Shown here: one piece after another, positions 25,950-35,795 of the stretch
Numbering within the stretch: the first letter of the stretch is position 1
Layout: each line of letters opens with the position of its first letter
Program-made: the position numbers and the translations under genes
Notes under the pieces: generated by a model
Database searches by the model: none
Told to the model about the DNA's origin: nothing
The model's input: the letters and a program-made list of their open reading frames with translations, nothing else
Source of the DNA: Actinomyces sp. UMB0138
GTDB lineage: Bacteria; Bacillota; Negativicutes; Veillonellales; Veillonellaceae
Reading direction: 5' to 3'
Assembly (NCBI RefSeq): GCF_002849225.1
Contig: NZ_PKMC01000001.1
Span: forward strand, 1-64,000
DNA length: 64,000 bases

Positions 25950-27755
25950 GTGGCCACCCAACCTACCCCAACTAAAGGTGAAGCAAAAGTTCCGATCAAG
26001 AGGGCTCTAATCAGTGTCTACGACAAGAGCGGACTTGAAGATTTGGTAGGTGCGCTAAGCGCCGCGGGGGTGCAGATCGTTTCGACGGGCTCCACTGCTA
26101 AGCGTATTGCCGCTGCCGGAGCCAAAGTTACCGAGGTAAGCGAAATTACTGAATTCCCCGAGTGCCTGAACGGGCGGGTCAAGACTTTGCACCCGCGCAT
26201 TCATGCGGGCATCCTGGCCGACCGTCGCCGGGAAGACCACTGCGCCGAACTGGACCAGTTAGGCGTGGAAGCGTTTGACCTGGTTGTTTGCAACCTGTAC
26301 CCCTTCACTGAGACAGTGCAGTCCGGGGCAGATTTTGATGCTTGCATCGAGCAGATCGACATCGGCGGTCCCTCGATGGTGCGCGCGGCTGCGAAGAACC
26401 ACGCCTCGGTTGCCATCATTACTGATCCGTCCCGTTACGAGGACGTAGTGCAGGCCGTCCAAGAGGGCGGTTTTACCGGTAGGCAGCGCCGCGAGCTAGC
26501 AGCCGATGCCTTCGCCCACACTGCCGCCTACGACGTGGCAGTGTCCGAATGGTTCGACGAACAGCTGCTGGATGAAGATTTCGAGGGCACCTCCGAATCC
26601 GACTACGAAGATTCCGGAGTCCGCGACTTCTCGGCACTACCCGAACTGCTGGAACCGCTCTACGTGAAAGCCGCAGACCTGCGCTACGGCGAAAACCCAC
26701 ATCAGGAAGCCGCCCTCTACGTAGAGGCCGAAGCTGAAGACATCGAGGCCATCTTCGGCGCAGACGAGGACGAACTGGTAGACGAAGAAGAACTGAGCGG
26801 CCCGGAATCTGCTCCGGCCCCCGGCATTGCCAATGCGCTCACCTTGGGCGGAAAGCCGATGAGCTACAACAACTACTCCGATGCAGACGCTGCTCTGCGT
26901 GCCGCCTACGATCACCCGGATGCTCCCTGCGTCGCGGTGGTAAAGCACGCCAACCCCTGTGGCATCGCGGTAGGCAAGGACGTGGCAGAGGCACACCGGA
27001 AGGCTCACGCATGTGACCCGATTTCCGCTTACGGCGGCGTCATCGCCGTGAATCGCCCCGTCACCCTAGAACTGGCCAAGCAGATTAAACCGATCTTCAC
27101 CGAGGTCGTCCTGGCTCCGTCCTTCGAAGAGGACGCGCTCGAACTACTGCGCACCAAGAAGAACCTGCGCATCCTGCAGGTCACCCCTCCAGAGCGGGGT
27201 GCAACTGAAATCAAGCAGATCACCGGCGGTCTGCTAGTTCAGGCCCGCGATGACGTGGATGCAAAGGGCGACCGGGCAGAAGACTGGGAACTGGCGGCAG
27301 GCGAGGCAGCCGACGAAGCCACCCTGGCCGACCTTGAATTCGCATGGCGTACCATCCGGGCAGTCCGCTCGAATGCGGTGCTGCTAGCCAAGGACGGTGC
27401 CACCGTCGGCGTTGGCATGGGGCAGGTAAACCGTGTCGATTCCGCAAAGCTCGCCATTGAACGAGCCAACACTTTGGGCGCCCGCTCCACCGGCGACGCC
27501 GCCAAGGTAGACAGTGCGGGCGGCGCCCGTGCAGACGAAGTACTGGCAGAAAAACCAGAAGAACGCGCTCGCGGATCGGTAGCCGCCTCTGACGCCTTCT
27601 TCCCGTTTGCCGACGGACTTCAGGTTCTAATCGACGCCGGCGTCAAAGCCGTCGTCCAGCCGGGCGGCTCCATCCGCGACGGCGAGGTAATCGAAGCAGC
27701 CAAGGCTGCCGGCATCACCATGTACTTCACCGGTACAAGGCACTTCGCACACTGA
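25950..27755 (+). CDS. purH: Bifunctional AICAR transformylase/IMP cyclohydrolase
   Basis: The 601-residue protein performs the last two steps of IMP synthesis. The N-terminal MGS-like cyclohydrolase domain begins [19 protein letters not shown]. The C-terminal transformylase holds the catalytic K-H pair in [13 protein letters not shown], and it ends in [16 protein letters not shown]. It is longer than the usual 510-540 residues. An acidic insertion (about residues 258-290, rich in Glu and Asp) splits the ENPHQ-AALY/GK-SYNN region, and a second Ala/Glu-rich insertion precedes SDAFFPF. The GTG start has GGAAAGGAA upstream. DUF3017 follows after 11 nt. Confidence 0.96.
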   Translation: MATQPTPTKGEAKVPIKRALISVYDKSGLEDLVGALSAAGVQIVSTGSTAKRIAAAGAKVTEVSEITEFPECLNGRVKTLHPRIHAGILADRRREDHCAELDQLGVEAFDLVVCNLYPFTETVQSGADFDACIEQIDIGGPSMVRAAAKNHASVAIITDPSRYEDVVQAVQEGGFTGRQRRELAADAFAHTAAYDVAVSEWFDEQLLDEDFEGTSESDYEDSGVRDFSALPELLEPLYVKAADLRYGENPHQEAALYVEAEAEDIEAIFGADEDELVDEEELSGPESAPAPGIANALTLGGKPMSYNNYSDADAALRAAYDHPDAPCVAVVKHANPCGIAVGKDVAEAHRKAHACDPISAYGGVIAVNRPVTLELAKQIKPIFTEVVLAPSFEEDALELLRTKKNLRILQVTPPERGATEIKQITGGLLVQARDDVDAKGDRAEDWELAAGEAADEATLADLEFAWRTIRAVRSNAVLLAKDGATVGVGMGQVNRVDSAKLAIERANTLGARSTGDAAKVDSAGGARADEVLAEKPEERARGSVAASDAFFPFADGLQVLIDAGVKAVVQPGGSIRDGEVIEAAKAAGITMYFTGTRHFAH

Positions 27756-27766
27756 GGAAACTAGAT

Positions 27767-28084
27767 TTGAGGCACGCAGCACGAAGCCGAGTTCGAACGG
27801 ATCCAACCCCGCTCGAACCGGCCCACCGCACGTCCTCGTTCGTGATCCTAGGACTGGTCATTGCCGCCATTATCGCGGTGGTAGCAATGGCCCTCCTAGG
27901 ACACGTGCTGCTGGCAGTTCGCATACTGGCTGGAGTGTGCGCAATAGGTGCGTTCTACCGCGGGATTTTCCCAGGGAGGTCCCGCTGGTTCGCCGCTAAG
28001 CGCGCCTGGGTAGACGTAGCGGTGCTTACCGTCTTCGCAGTGGGGCTGTGGCTACTAGCCCCATACGTTGAACTAGTTATATAG
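27767..28084 (+). CDS. DUF3017 membrane protein
   Basis: The 105-residue protein has three hydrophobic spans (FVILGLVIAAIIAVVAMALLG, ILAGVCAIGAFYRGIF, VAVLTVFAVGLWLLAPYV). The start is TTG, with GAGGAAA upstream. Small DUF3017 proteins directly after purH are a hallmark of actinobacteria; their function is unknown. Its last 8 nt overlap the convergent nadE gene. Confidence 0.85.
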   Translation: MRHAARSRVRTDPTPLEPAHRTSSFVILGLVIAAIIAVVAMALLGHVLLAVRILAGVCAIGAFYRGIFPGRSRWFAAKRAWVDVAVLTVFAVGLWLLAPYVELVI

Positions 28085-30140
28085 CCTCGCGCACCCACTG
28101 CAGGTCTGCTAGCCACGCCTGTGCGCTAGCATCTGAAGGCATCCGCCAATCCCCGCGCGGGCTCAGCGAACCACCTCCCATCACCTTCGGACCATTGGGC
28201 ACACACGACCGCTTGAACTGATTCGCAAAGAAGCGTTTGATGAACAGCTCCTCCCAATCCAGGATGGTCTGCAAGTCGTACTGGCGCCGCTCCTCATTCG
28301 GGTAACCGGCAGGAAACTCGCCGCGCTCGCGGTCTGCCCACGCATTCCAACTCATGAAAGCCACCTTCGCGGGCAAGTAACCGCGCTTTGTCAGGTAGTA
28401 CAGGTTGAAATCCTGCAGTTCGTACGGGCCGATCTTTGCCTGGGTCGACTGGATTTCTTCGCCCTCTTTGGCAGGAACCAATTCGGGGCTGATCTCGGTA
28501 TTTAGAATCGAATCAAGTACCTTCGCCGCATCGGCACCGAAGATATCCTGCGCGATTACCCACCTAATGACGTGTTGGATCATGGTCTTAGGCAGTCCCG
28601 AGTTAATCACGTAGTGCGACATCTGGTCGCCTACGCCATAAGTGCACCATCCCAGTGCCAGTTCCGACATGTCGCCAGTGCCCAGCACAATGCCGCCCCG
28701 CTGGTTAGCAATGCGGAACAGGAAATCTGTGCGCAGGCCGGCCTGAACGTTTTCGAAGGTCACGTCGTAGACCTCTTCGCCGTCCCCGGCGGGGTGGCCC
28801 ATGGCCTTCAACATTCCCAGGGCGGTTGGCCTAATATCTAGTTCCTCGAAAGTAACTCCCAGCGCCTTCCCCAGCGCGTAGGCGTTTGACTTGGTGTGAT
28901 CCGAAGTGGCAAAGCCGGGCATGGTGAACGCAAGGATATCGGTGCGAGGGCGGCCCACAAGATCCATAGCCCGTGCGGCCACGATCAGTGCGTGCGTAGA
29001 ATCCAAGCCGCCAGAAACGCCGATGACGATCTTTGGTGAGCCAATTGATTCCATTCGGCGCACGAGGGCGGAAACCTGGATGTTATAGGCCTCGAAACAA
29101 TCCTGATCGAGCTGCTCCGGATCATCCGGAACGAACGGGAACCTATCTAGAGTCCGCTCCAGCGGAATTGTCTGCTGGGGGTCAAAGCCGAAAGTCCATT
29201 CGACTAGGACTGGTTCGAAGGCATCAAGCATGGGGGTGGCAGCGCGGCAGTCGTCGTAGCTAGACTGACGCATCCGAGCCGCAGCGAACCGGTCTAGATC
29301 GACATCGGCGAACGTGAGTACGTCCTCGCGGCTAAAGCGGGGGCCGCTGGCTAGTTGCGTTCCGGCCTCGTAAATCATGGTTTGCCCATCCCAGGCTAAG
29401 TCCGTAGAAGACTCGCCTAGGCCAGCGGCGGCGTAAACGTAGGCAACTTGGGCGCGGGCAGATTGGGAGGCTACCATCAACTCGCGATCTTTTGCCCGGC
29501 CCACGGTGATGGGGCTGCCAGACAGATTAGCTATCACGGTGGCGCCGCTGAGCGCGTCATAAGTAGAAGGTGGAAGAGGTACCCACACGTCCTCGCACAC
29601 TTCGGGGGACACGGTAAAGCCAATGACGTCCAGGCAGTCGTAATGCACCCTGCCGAAGGGCACCAGGTCGTCCGCGATCTGCACGATTCCGTCCCCGCCC
29701 GCGCGGGCTCCTTCGGCAAAGTAGCGCTTCTCGTAGAACTCGCCGTAGGAGGCCAAATACATCTTTGGGGTGGCGGCAAGAATGCGTCCCCGCTGGATGC
29801 CCACGCAGCAGTTGTAAACCCGCCCTTCATAAAGCAGTGGTGCACCTACCAGCAGCAGCGCGCCCAGGTCGCGGGTTTTAGTGGCAATGGTTTCGAGGGC
29901 GGCGTCGACCTCGTCTAGAAGGCTTACCTGGTGGAACAGGTCGTCGAGCGCGTAGCCACTAACGCACAGCTCTGGGAACACCACCAGCGCGGCCCCGCCC
30001 TGGCAGGCCTTTTTGGCCATCTGCACTATCTGTTCGGCGTTTCGGGCCGGATCGGCCGCCCAGATTCTGGAAGTAACTGCGCACACTCGCGCGAATCCGT
30101 GGTTGTAAAGGTTGTTGAACTGCATGGAAATGTTGCTCAC
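28077..30140 (-). CDS. nadE: Glutamine-dependent NAD(+) synthase
   Basis: The protein (about 687 residues from GTG 30140) makes NAD from nicotinate adenine dinucleotide using glutamine nitrogen. The N-terminal nitrilase-like glutaminase has its Glu-Lys-Cys triad in FPELCVSGY, PKMYLASYGEFYEKRYF and SPEVCEDVW. The C-terminal synthetase has the PP-loop GVSGGLDSTHAL and the marks GTGDMSELALGWCTYGVGD. The longer frame up to 30188 overlaps the TetR gene and was not chosen. GTG 30140 has GGAG close by, and ATG 30125 is the alternative. It follows the TetR gene in the same direction. It pairs with the nicotinamidase at 8667 in NAD salvage. Confidence 0.95.
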   Translation of the reverse strand: MSNISMQFNNLYNHGFARVCAVTSRIWAADPARNAEQIVQMAKKACQGGAALVVFPELCVSGYALDDLFHQVSLLDEVDAALETIATKTRDLGALLLVGAPLLYEGRVYNCCVGIQRGRILAATPKMYLASYGEFYEKRYFAEGARAGGDGIVQIADDLVPFGRVHYDCLDVIGFTVSPEVCEDVWVPLPPSTYDALSGATVIANLSGSPITVGRAKDRELMVASQSARAQVAYVYAAAGLGESSTDLAWDGQTMIYEAGTQLASGPRFSREDVLTFADVDLDRFAAARMRQSSYDDCRAATPMLDAFEPVLVEWTFGFDPQQTIPLERTLDRFPFVPDDPEQLDQDCFEAYNIQVSALVRRMESIGSPKIVIGVSGGLDSTHALIVAARAMDLVGRPRTDILAFTMPGFATSDHTKSNAYALGKALGVTFEELDIRPTALGMLKAMGHPAGDGEEVYDVTFENVQAGLRTDFLFRIANQRGGIVLGTGDMSELALGWCTYGVGDQMSHYVINSGLPKTMIQHVIRWVIAQDIFGADAAKVLDSILNTEISPELVPAKEGEEIQSTQAKIGPYELQDFNLYYLTKRGYLPAKVAFMSWNAWADRERGEFPAGYPNEERRQYDLQTILDWEELFIKRFFANQFKRSCVPNGPKVMGGGSLSPRGDWRMPSDASAQAWLADLQWVREAI

Positions 30141-30180
30141 TACTCCATTTTGCCTAAGGAATGCTGGTGCTCGCACGTTT

Positions 30181-30822
30181 TCACGCACGGTGGCGCAAAG
30201 TTGTGCCTACTCCCGCAGCTACCAGGGCGCGTAATACCGGTTGTAGAATCTCCATCAGGTCCTCGCGTTTTATCGAGGCGATGGGTTCCATCTTTACTAC
30301 GTAGCGCAGCAGGATTAGGCCGGCGCCGTAAGCGCCTACCACCTGCGCTATTAGCGCACCGTCACGCCCCGCGAACTCCTTGATCACGGGCACGATCTCG
30401 GTGGCAAAGTAATTGCGGAAGATGCGCTGGGTTTCCTCGTCGGTGACCAGCGCCGAAAAGAGGGCGGACAAGGTGCCGGCGGTGGCCGCTTGTTCCCATG
30501 CCTCTAGTGCCAGTTTCGATAGGTGCCTGCCCAGGTCTGCAGACTGCTGGCTAAGAATGTCGTGGATGATGCGGGCGGGGTCAGCGGGCAATGCCATGGC
30601 TTCGCGAAAAAGTCGTTGCTTGGTGCCGAAGTAGTAGTTGATCAGTCCGGGGTCGACTTCCGCCTCGGCAGCAATTTTGCGGACGGTCGCTTCCTGGTAG
30701 TGGTAGCGGACGAAGATCTTGTGGGCGGCGGCAAGAATGTCGGCGCGCACTTGCCCCCGAGGATGCTTTGGGCCGCGTTTTCCGCAGGGGGAGGGTTCGT
30801 AATTTAATTTCTTTGCCGTCAT
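30181..30822 (-). CDS. TetR-family transcriptional regulator
   Basis: The 213-residue regulator has a basic N-terminal arm (GKRGPKHPRGQVRADILAAAHKIF) and a TetR helix-turn-helix (ATVRKIAAEAEVDPGLINYYFGTKQRLF, about residues 44-72). A helical ligand domain follows. It is divergent from the large activase gene. A 23-bp interrupted palindrome (30879-30901) between them is a likely operator. nadE starts about 40 nt downstream on the same strand, so it may be co-transcribed. The ligand is unknown. Confidence 0.9.
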   Translation of the reverse strand: MTAKKLNYEPSPCGKRGPKHPRGQVRADILAAAHKIFVRYHYQEATVRKIAAEAEVDPGLINYYFGTKQRLFREAMALPADPARIIHDILSQQSADLGRHLSKLALEAWEQAATAGTLSALFSALVTDEETQRIFRNYFATEIVPVIKEFAGRDGALIAQVVGAYGAGLILLRYVVKMEPIASIKREDLMEILQPVLRALVAAGVGTTLRHRA

Positions 30823-30878
30823 TGTGCTCCATCTCCTAAAATTGCTGTCATTGCAGGTGAGGCGCGTTAGCTTCGGAC

Positions 30879-30901
30879 TAATTTCAACGTGGTGGAAATT
30901 A
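30879..30901. promoter_or_regulatory. Candidate TetR operator
   Basis: TAATTTC (30879-30885) and GAAATTA (30895-30901) flank a 9-nt centre. A direct CTTCGGA repeat lies on each side (30871-30877 and 30902-30908). It is placed between the divergent TetR and activase genes, 45 nt before the activase start, where a repressor would control both. Confidence 0.55.
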
Positions 30902-30946
30902 CTTCGGAATCAGTTTAGTCTGCGAGAAGCACCAAAGGGGGAGCGA

Positions 30947-33900
30947 ATGAGCAAGTTGGTTCGGGTGGGCGTCGACGTTGGATCCACTACTGTGAAGGCA
31001 GTTGTGCTAGACGAGGACGGCAAGCGGCTGTTTGCCGACTACCGCAGGCACAATGCTGACGTGCGCAACGAACTAGTGCGGTTGCTGGAAGACATCACTA
31101 CTGATCTGCCGGGAGTCTCCGCACAGTTAGCGGTTACGGGTTCGGGCGGGTTAAGCGTTGCCGAAGCCATGAATGTTCCCTTCGTGCAAGAGGTCATTGC
31201 CGAAACTGAGGCAACGCGCCTAAACCATCCCGAAACAGACGTGATCATCGAACTTGGGGGCGAGGACGCCAAGCTCACCTACTTGCACCCCACCCCTGAA
31301 CAGCGAATGAATGGCACGTGTGCGGGCGGAACGGGCGCGTTCATCGACCAGATGGCAACGCTCCTTGGAACTGACGCGGCGGGGCTGAACGAACTGGCCG
31401 GAGCCGCCAAAACTGAATATCCAATCGCTTCTAGGTGCGGGGTGTTTGCAAAAACTGATTTGCAGCCACTGCTCAATCAGGGCGCTGCCCATGCTGACCT
31501 GGCAGCCTCGGTGTTCACCGCGGTAGCCACGCAGACTATTGCTGGTCTTGCCTGCGGGCGGCCGATCCGGGGGCGCGTCATGATGCTGGGCGGCCCGCTG
31601 CACTTCATGCCTAACCTGCGTGAGGCCTACCGCAAGCTCTTGCCCGACGTGGAAGAATTCACTACTCCCGAGGACGCGCAGCTTTACGTGGCGCTCGGCT
31701 CTGCCCTGCTGGCAGCCGGAGGGCCCGCCAACCGCAACGTGGCATTGCCAGAGCCGCTCACTGATCTGATCGACCGACTAAAGAGCGCCCCGGTGGGCGG
31801 CGAGTCCGCCCTCATGCGGCCCCTGTTCAAAGACGAGGCAGAGCGGGCCGAATTTGCCGACCGCCACGGCCGTGAACGGATTGAATCTATCCCGACTGAG
31901 CAGGCCACGGGACGCTGCTGGCTGGGGATCGATGCCGGTTCAACCACGATAAAAGCTGTTGTGATCGATTCTTTAGATCGCATTGTTTTTACCCACTACG
32001 CTTCCAACGAGGGCGACCCGGTCAAAGCTGGAGTGCAGATCGTGCGCAACGTGCGAGCAGCACTGCCTGAAGGAGCCGTTATTGGGCGGGCCTGCTCTAC
32101 GGGGTATGGCGAAGGACTGGTGAAGACCGCGCTCACTTTGGAAGAGGGTGAGGTCGAAACGATGGCGCACTTCAAGGCCGCCAACTACATCAACCCGGGC
32201 GTCACTTCGGTGGTGGACATCGGCGGCCAGGACATGAAATTCGTGAAGATTCGCGACGGGGTGGTGGATTCCATCTCGGTAAATGAGGCGTGCTCATCGG
32301 GGTGTGGCTCTTTCCTGCAGACCTTTGCAGCCACGATGGGCAAGGACGTGCGCGAATTTGCCGCTGCTGCAGTGGCCTCTAAGGCCCCGGTTGACCTGGG
32401 CACACGCTGCACCGTGTTTATGAATTCCTCAGTGAAGCAGGCCCAAAAAGAGGGCGCTGACGTGGGCGCCATTGCAGCCGGGCTGTCCTATTCGGTAGTG
32501 CGCAACGCGCTGTACAAAGTCATCAAGTTGAAGGACGCCGACGACCTCGGCCCCAAGGTGGTAGTGCAGGGAGGAACCTTCCTAAACGATGCCGTGCTGC
32601 GCGCCTTCGAACTGCTGACTGGGCGGGAAGTAATTCGCCCGAACATCGCCGGCCTCATGGGAGCTTATGGCGCCGCCCTCATTGCTAAAGAACACGATGA
32701 TGGGCAGGGCGAATCTACTCTGGCGCAGGTGCGCGATCTGGAAGATTTTCAGGTCACTACTACCCGCAAGACCTGTCGGCTTTGCCAAAACCACTGCAAC
32801 ATGACCATCTCTACCTTCTCGAATGGGGAAAGGCACGTTTCGGGTAACCGGTGTGAGCGCGGTGCGTCCTTAGAAAAGCGGCCGAAGAAATCCGATCTGC
32901 CGAATCTGTATGAGTGGAAGTACAAGCGAATCTTTGGCTACCGCCGGCTGACCGAGAAGAAGGCGCACCGCGGCGATATTGGGATTCCCCGAGTACTAGG
33001 CATGTACGAGGACTACCCGCTGTGGTTTACCATCCTTACGTCGCTGGGGTTCAGAGTCATGATTTCGGGCCGGTCGAGCCACGACATGTTTGAGCGGGGC
33101 ATGGATTCCATCCCGTCTGAAAACGTTTGCTACCCGGCCAAATTGACTCACGGGCACATCGAACAACTGCTCTCTAAGGGCATCAAGACGATCTTTTACC
33201 CCTGCGTCAACTACACCTCAGTGAAGGGCGATAGGGCAGACAACTCCTTCAACTGTCCCGTGGTGGCCACCTACCCGGAGGTGTTGCGCGGCAACATGGA
33301 GTCTCTTGAAGAGGACGGGGTGCGCTTCATAAGCCCGTTCGTAAATTTGCGTGACCCCGCCAAGGTGGAGCAGATGCTGGTCGACACGTTCGCTGATTGG
33401 AACGTGAGCCTGGCCGAAGCGAAGGCGGCAGTGGCCGCTGGTTTCGAAGAGCTTGAGGCGGTGCGCGAGGAGGTGCGCAACAAGGGGGCAGAGACCCTGG
33501 AGTGGATGCGGGAGCACTCGGTGCGCGGCATCGTCTTGGCGGGCCGGCCCTACCACCTGGACCCAGAGATTAACCACGGTATTCCCGAGGTTATTAACGG
33601 TCTAGGCATGGCCGTGCTGACCGAGGATTCGGTTGCTGACGCTCGGCTAGAACGTCCCCTTCGGGTGGTCGACCAATGGTCCTATCACTCTCGTCTATAC
33701 GAGGCCGGTGCGCGCGTCGGAGATGAGCCTGACCTGCAGCTCGTGCAGCTAACCAGCTTTGGGTGTGGGTTGGATGCGATCACCTCAGAACAGGTCCAAG
33801 AGATCCTGGAAGGACGCGGTGACGTTTACACCCAGCTGAAGATCGATGAGGTCTCGAACCTGGGCGCCGCGAAGATCCGCTTGCGGTCGCTAGATGCCGC

Positions 33901-35344
33901 CTCGAAGGAGCGGGCAGACAGGTCGGCCTCGGTAGAGACTTTCCACCACAAGAAGGCCGGGCATGTGCACCAGAACGCGGTGTTCACAAAAGAGATGCGC
34001 GAAGCGGGCTACCAGATTCTGGTACCCCAGATGGCGCCGATCCAGTTCCGTCTAGCCGAACCGGTACTGCAGCGCGCAGGGCTGAATGTGAAACTGTTGG
34101 AACATACTGACACGGACACTATCGAGACCGGCCTCAAGTACGTGAACAACGACTCGTGCTATCCGGCAATGGTGGTCATTGGCCAGCTTATTGACCAGTT
34201 TGTTTCCGGCAAAGTGGATCCGGACAAGACCGTGGTGGCCATCTCGCAGACAGGGGGTATGTGTAGGGCCACCAACTATGCTGCGCTGCTGCGCAAGGGG
34301 CTGCGCGATGCAGGATTCGCACAGGTACCCGTGCTCGCCGCCTCGCTGCAAGAGGTCGAAACCCACCCGGGCTTCGAACTGGGCAAGAAGACCCTGCACC
34401 GGGTTATTCAGGCGATCACCTTGGGTGATGCCATCCAGAAGATGCTGCTACGCGTGCGTCCTTACGAGAAGCGCCCCGGCAGTGCCATGGAACTGTACCG
34501 CCACTGGGATAAATTAGCCCGCCAATGGTTCGCCACTTCGCGGGCAGATGGGTTGGGCAAATGCTCTTTCCGAAAGCTAGTGAGCGAGTGCGTGCGGGCC
34601 TTCGACAATCTGCCTTTGGCCGACATTCCGCGCAAACCCAGGGTGGGGATTGTTGGCGAGATCTTGGTGAAGTTCCACCCGGATGCTAACAACCATGCGG
34701 TGCGCGTGATCGAGGACGAAGGGTGCGAGGCCGTGCTGCCTGGCTTGCTGCAGTTCTTTGAGTACGCCGCCGCTGACTACGATTGGAAGCGCCAGGTGAT
34801 GGGCGATTCTCTGAAGAGTACCTGGGGTAAGCAGTTGGCGCTCAAGGTGCTTGCGCTCTATCAGGCACCGGTTCGGAAAGCCTTTGCACGCACGGGTGGA
34901 AAATTTAGCGCTCCCACGCCAATTATGCAGATGGCAGCCCGCTCAACCGATATTGCTTCCAAGGGGAATCAAGCAGGTGAGGGCTGGTACCTAGTTTCTG
35001 AAATGGTCGACATGATCGAACACGGATGCCCGAACATCATCTGTGTACAGCCTTTCGCATGCCTTCCCAACCACGTCGTAGGCAAGGGCATGTTTAGGCC
35101 GCTGCGCAAACGCTACCCGGAGGCAAACTTGGTGGGGATCGATTATGACCCGGGTGCATCTGCGGTCAATCAGCTAAACCGCATCAAGCTGATGATCGCG
35201 GCGGCGCATATGGCTGACGGCTCCCTGGACTTTTCCGGGGTGCCACAAGACGAGGTACCGGCAGCGCCTTCCTGCGGTGCATGCGCCGGAGGCGCGCCGA
35301 GGCGGGGGCCGGTCGCCCTAGGAATGCCCAAGGTTCGCAGCTAA
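30947..35344 (+). CDS. Large two-domain BcrAD/HgdC-type activase fused to DUF2229/HgdB-like region
   Basis: Start ATG 30947 (MSKLVRVGVDVGSTTVKAVV) has AAAGGGGGAG upstream; the longer frame from 30824 was rejected. The 1465-residue protein carries two ASKHA-fold BcrAD_BadF domains, beginning near residues 6 and 326 (GIDAGSTTIKAVVID). The first holds C125 in NGTCAGGTGAF, the second C449 and C453 in EACSSGCGSF, which would bind a shared 4Fe-4S cluster. A cysteine cluster C610, C613, C617 opens the DUF2229 region, followed by an HgdB-like part and a CGACAGG tail. Related proteins activate (R)-2-hydroxyacyl-CoA dehydratases in anaerobes. No dehydratase gene is nearby, so the real role of this fused form is unknown. 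Confidence 0.9.
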   Translation: MSKLVRVGVDVGSTTVKAVVLDEDGKRLFADYRRHNADVRNELVRLLEDITTDLPGVSAQLAVTGSGGLSVAEAMNVPFVQEVIAETEATRLNHPETDVIIELGGEDAKLTYLHPTPEQRMNGTCAGGTGAFIDQMATLLGTDAAGLNELAGAAKTEYPIASRCGVFAKTDLQPLLNQGAAHADLAASVFTAVATQTIAGLACGRPIRGRVMMLGGPLHFMPNLREAYRKLLPDVEEFTTPEDAQLYVALGSALLAAGGPANRNVALPEPLTDLIDRLKSAPVGGESALMRPLFKDEAERAEFADRHGRERIESIPTEQATGRCWLGIDAGSTTIKAVVIDSLDRIVFTHYASNEGDPVKAGVQIVRNVRAALPEGAVIGRACSTGYGEGLVKTALTLEEGEVETMAHFKAANYINPGVTSVVDIGGQDMKFVKIRDGVVDSISVNEACSSGCGSFLQTFAATMGKDVREFAAAAVASKAPVDLGTRCTVFMNSSVKQAQKEGADVGAIAAGLSYSVVRNALYKVIKLKDADDLGPKVVVQGGTFLNDAVLRAFELLTGREVIRPNIAGLMGAYGAALIAKEHDDGQGESTLAQVRDLEDFQVTTTRKTCRLCQNHCNMTISTFSNGERHVSGNRCERGASLEKRPKKSDLPNLYEWKYKRIFGYRRLTEKKAHRGDIGIPRVLGMYEDYPLWFTILTSLGFRVMISGRSSHDMFERGMDSIPSENVCYPAKLTHGHIEQLLSKGIKTIFYPCVNYTSVKGDRADNSFNCPVVATYPEVLRGNMESLEEDGVRFISPFVNLRDPAKVEQMLVDTFADWNVSLAEAKAAVAAGFEELEAVREEVRNKGAETLEWMREHSVRGIVLAGRPYHLDPEINHGIPEVINGLGMAVLTEDSVADARLERPLRVVDQWSYHSRLYEAGARVGDEPDLQLVQLTSFGCGLDAITSEQVQEILEGRGDVYTQLKIDEVSNLGAAKIRLRSLDAASKERADRSASVETFHHKKAGHVHQNAVFTKEMREAGYQILVPQMAPIQFRLAEPVLQRAGLNVKLLEHTDTDTIETGLKYVNNDSCYPAMVVIGQLIDQFVSGKVDPDKTVVAISQTGGMCRATNYAALLRKGLRDAGFAQVPVLAASLQEVETHPGFELGKKTLHRVIQAITLGDAIQKMLLRVRPYEKRPGSAMELYRHWDKLARQWFATSRADGLGKCSFRKLVSECVRAFDNLPLADIPRKPRVGIVGEILVKFHPDANNHAVRVIEDEGCEAVLPGLLQFFEYAAADYDWKRQVMGDSLKSTWGKQLALKVLALYQAPVRKAFARTGGKFSAPTPIMQMAARSTDIASKGNQAGEGWYLVSEMVDMIEHGCPNIICVQPFACLPNHVVGKGMFRPLRKRYPEANLVGIDYDPGASAVNQLNRIKLMIAAAHMADGSLDFSGVPQDEVPAAPSCGACAGGAPRRGPVALGMPKVRS

Positions 35345-35358
35345 AACATACACAGGTG

Positions 35359-35403
35359 TTGACACCCTCCCGGTTGTATGGTTCATTAGTTAAGTAATGA
35401 ACC
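35359..35403 (+). promoter_or_regulatory. Promoter with overlapping GntR (YtrA-like) operator
   Basis: TTGACA (35359-35364) is a perfect -35. The -10 would be TTCATT or TCATTA near 35382-35388, after 17-18 nt. A perfect inverted repeat, GGTTCATTA (35380-35388) and TAATGAACC (35395-35403) with a 6-nt centre, covers the -10 and start point. It lies directly before the GntR gene, so autoregulation is likely. Confidence 0.8.
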
Positions 35404-35423
35404 GATAGGCAGGAGGGGTGAGG

Positions 35424-35795
35424 TTGAAGAGCTTTAGTGGCCCTGGCCCTATCTACCGGCAGATTGCGGATTCCATCAAAGATCAGATAGTTGCGCGCAC
35501 CCTAACTGACGGGGACAAGCTGATGTCCACGACCGAGTATGCTGCCACCTACCGCATCAACCCGGCCACTGCTCAAAAGGCATTTGCCGAACTGACACGA
35601 CAGGGGCTAGTCGAAAAGCGGCGGGGCATAGGCATGTTTGTTGCCAGTGGGGCTTACAAGAAGCTAGTGGGCAACCTTCGCACCGGTTATAAGGACGAGG
35701 TGCTGCTTCCTGCCCTTGAGCGAGGACGCAAGCTGGGATATTCCGATTCGCAATTGCTGGATCTTATCCGCACCTACTTGGGAGGCGAGAAATGA
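35424..35795 (+). CDS. GntR-family (YtrA subfamily) regulator
   Basis: The protein (123 residues) is a short GntR regulator made of a winged helix (PIYRQIADSIKDQIVARTLTDGDKLMSTTEYAATYRINPATAQKAFAELTRQGLVEKRRGIGMFV) and a small dimerisation tail, the YtrA layout. TTG 35424 was preferred over GTG 35418, because AGGAGG at 35411-35416 is 7 nt from the TTG and too near the GTG. The gene overlaps the ATPase gene by 4 nt. It sits behind a palindromic operator. YtrA regulators usually repress ABC operons that respond to cell-wall-active agents. Confidence 0.9.
   Translation: MKSFSGPGPIYRQIADSIKDQIVARTLTDGDKLMSTTEYAATYRINPATAQKAFAELTRQGLVEKRRGIGMFVASGAYKKLVGNLRTGYKDEVLLPALERGRKLGYSDSQLLDLIRTYLGGEK

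Noticed and set aside
30824-30946. 41-residue N-terminal extension of the activase
   Set aside because: It covers the TetR operator region and lacks family similarity; ATG 30947 has a strong ribosome site.
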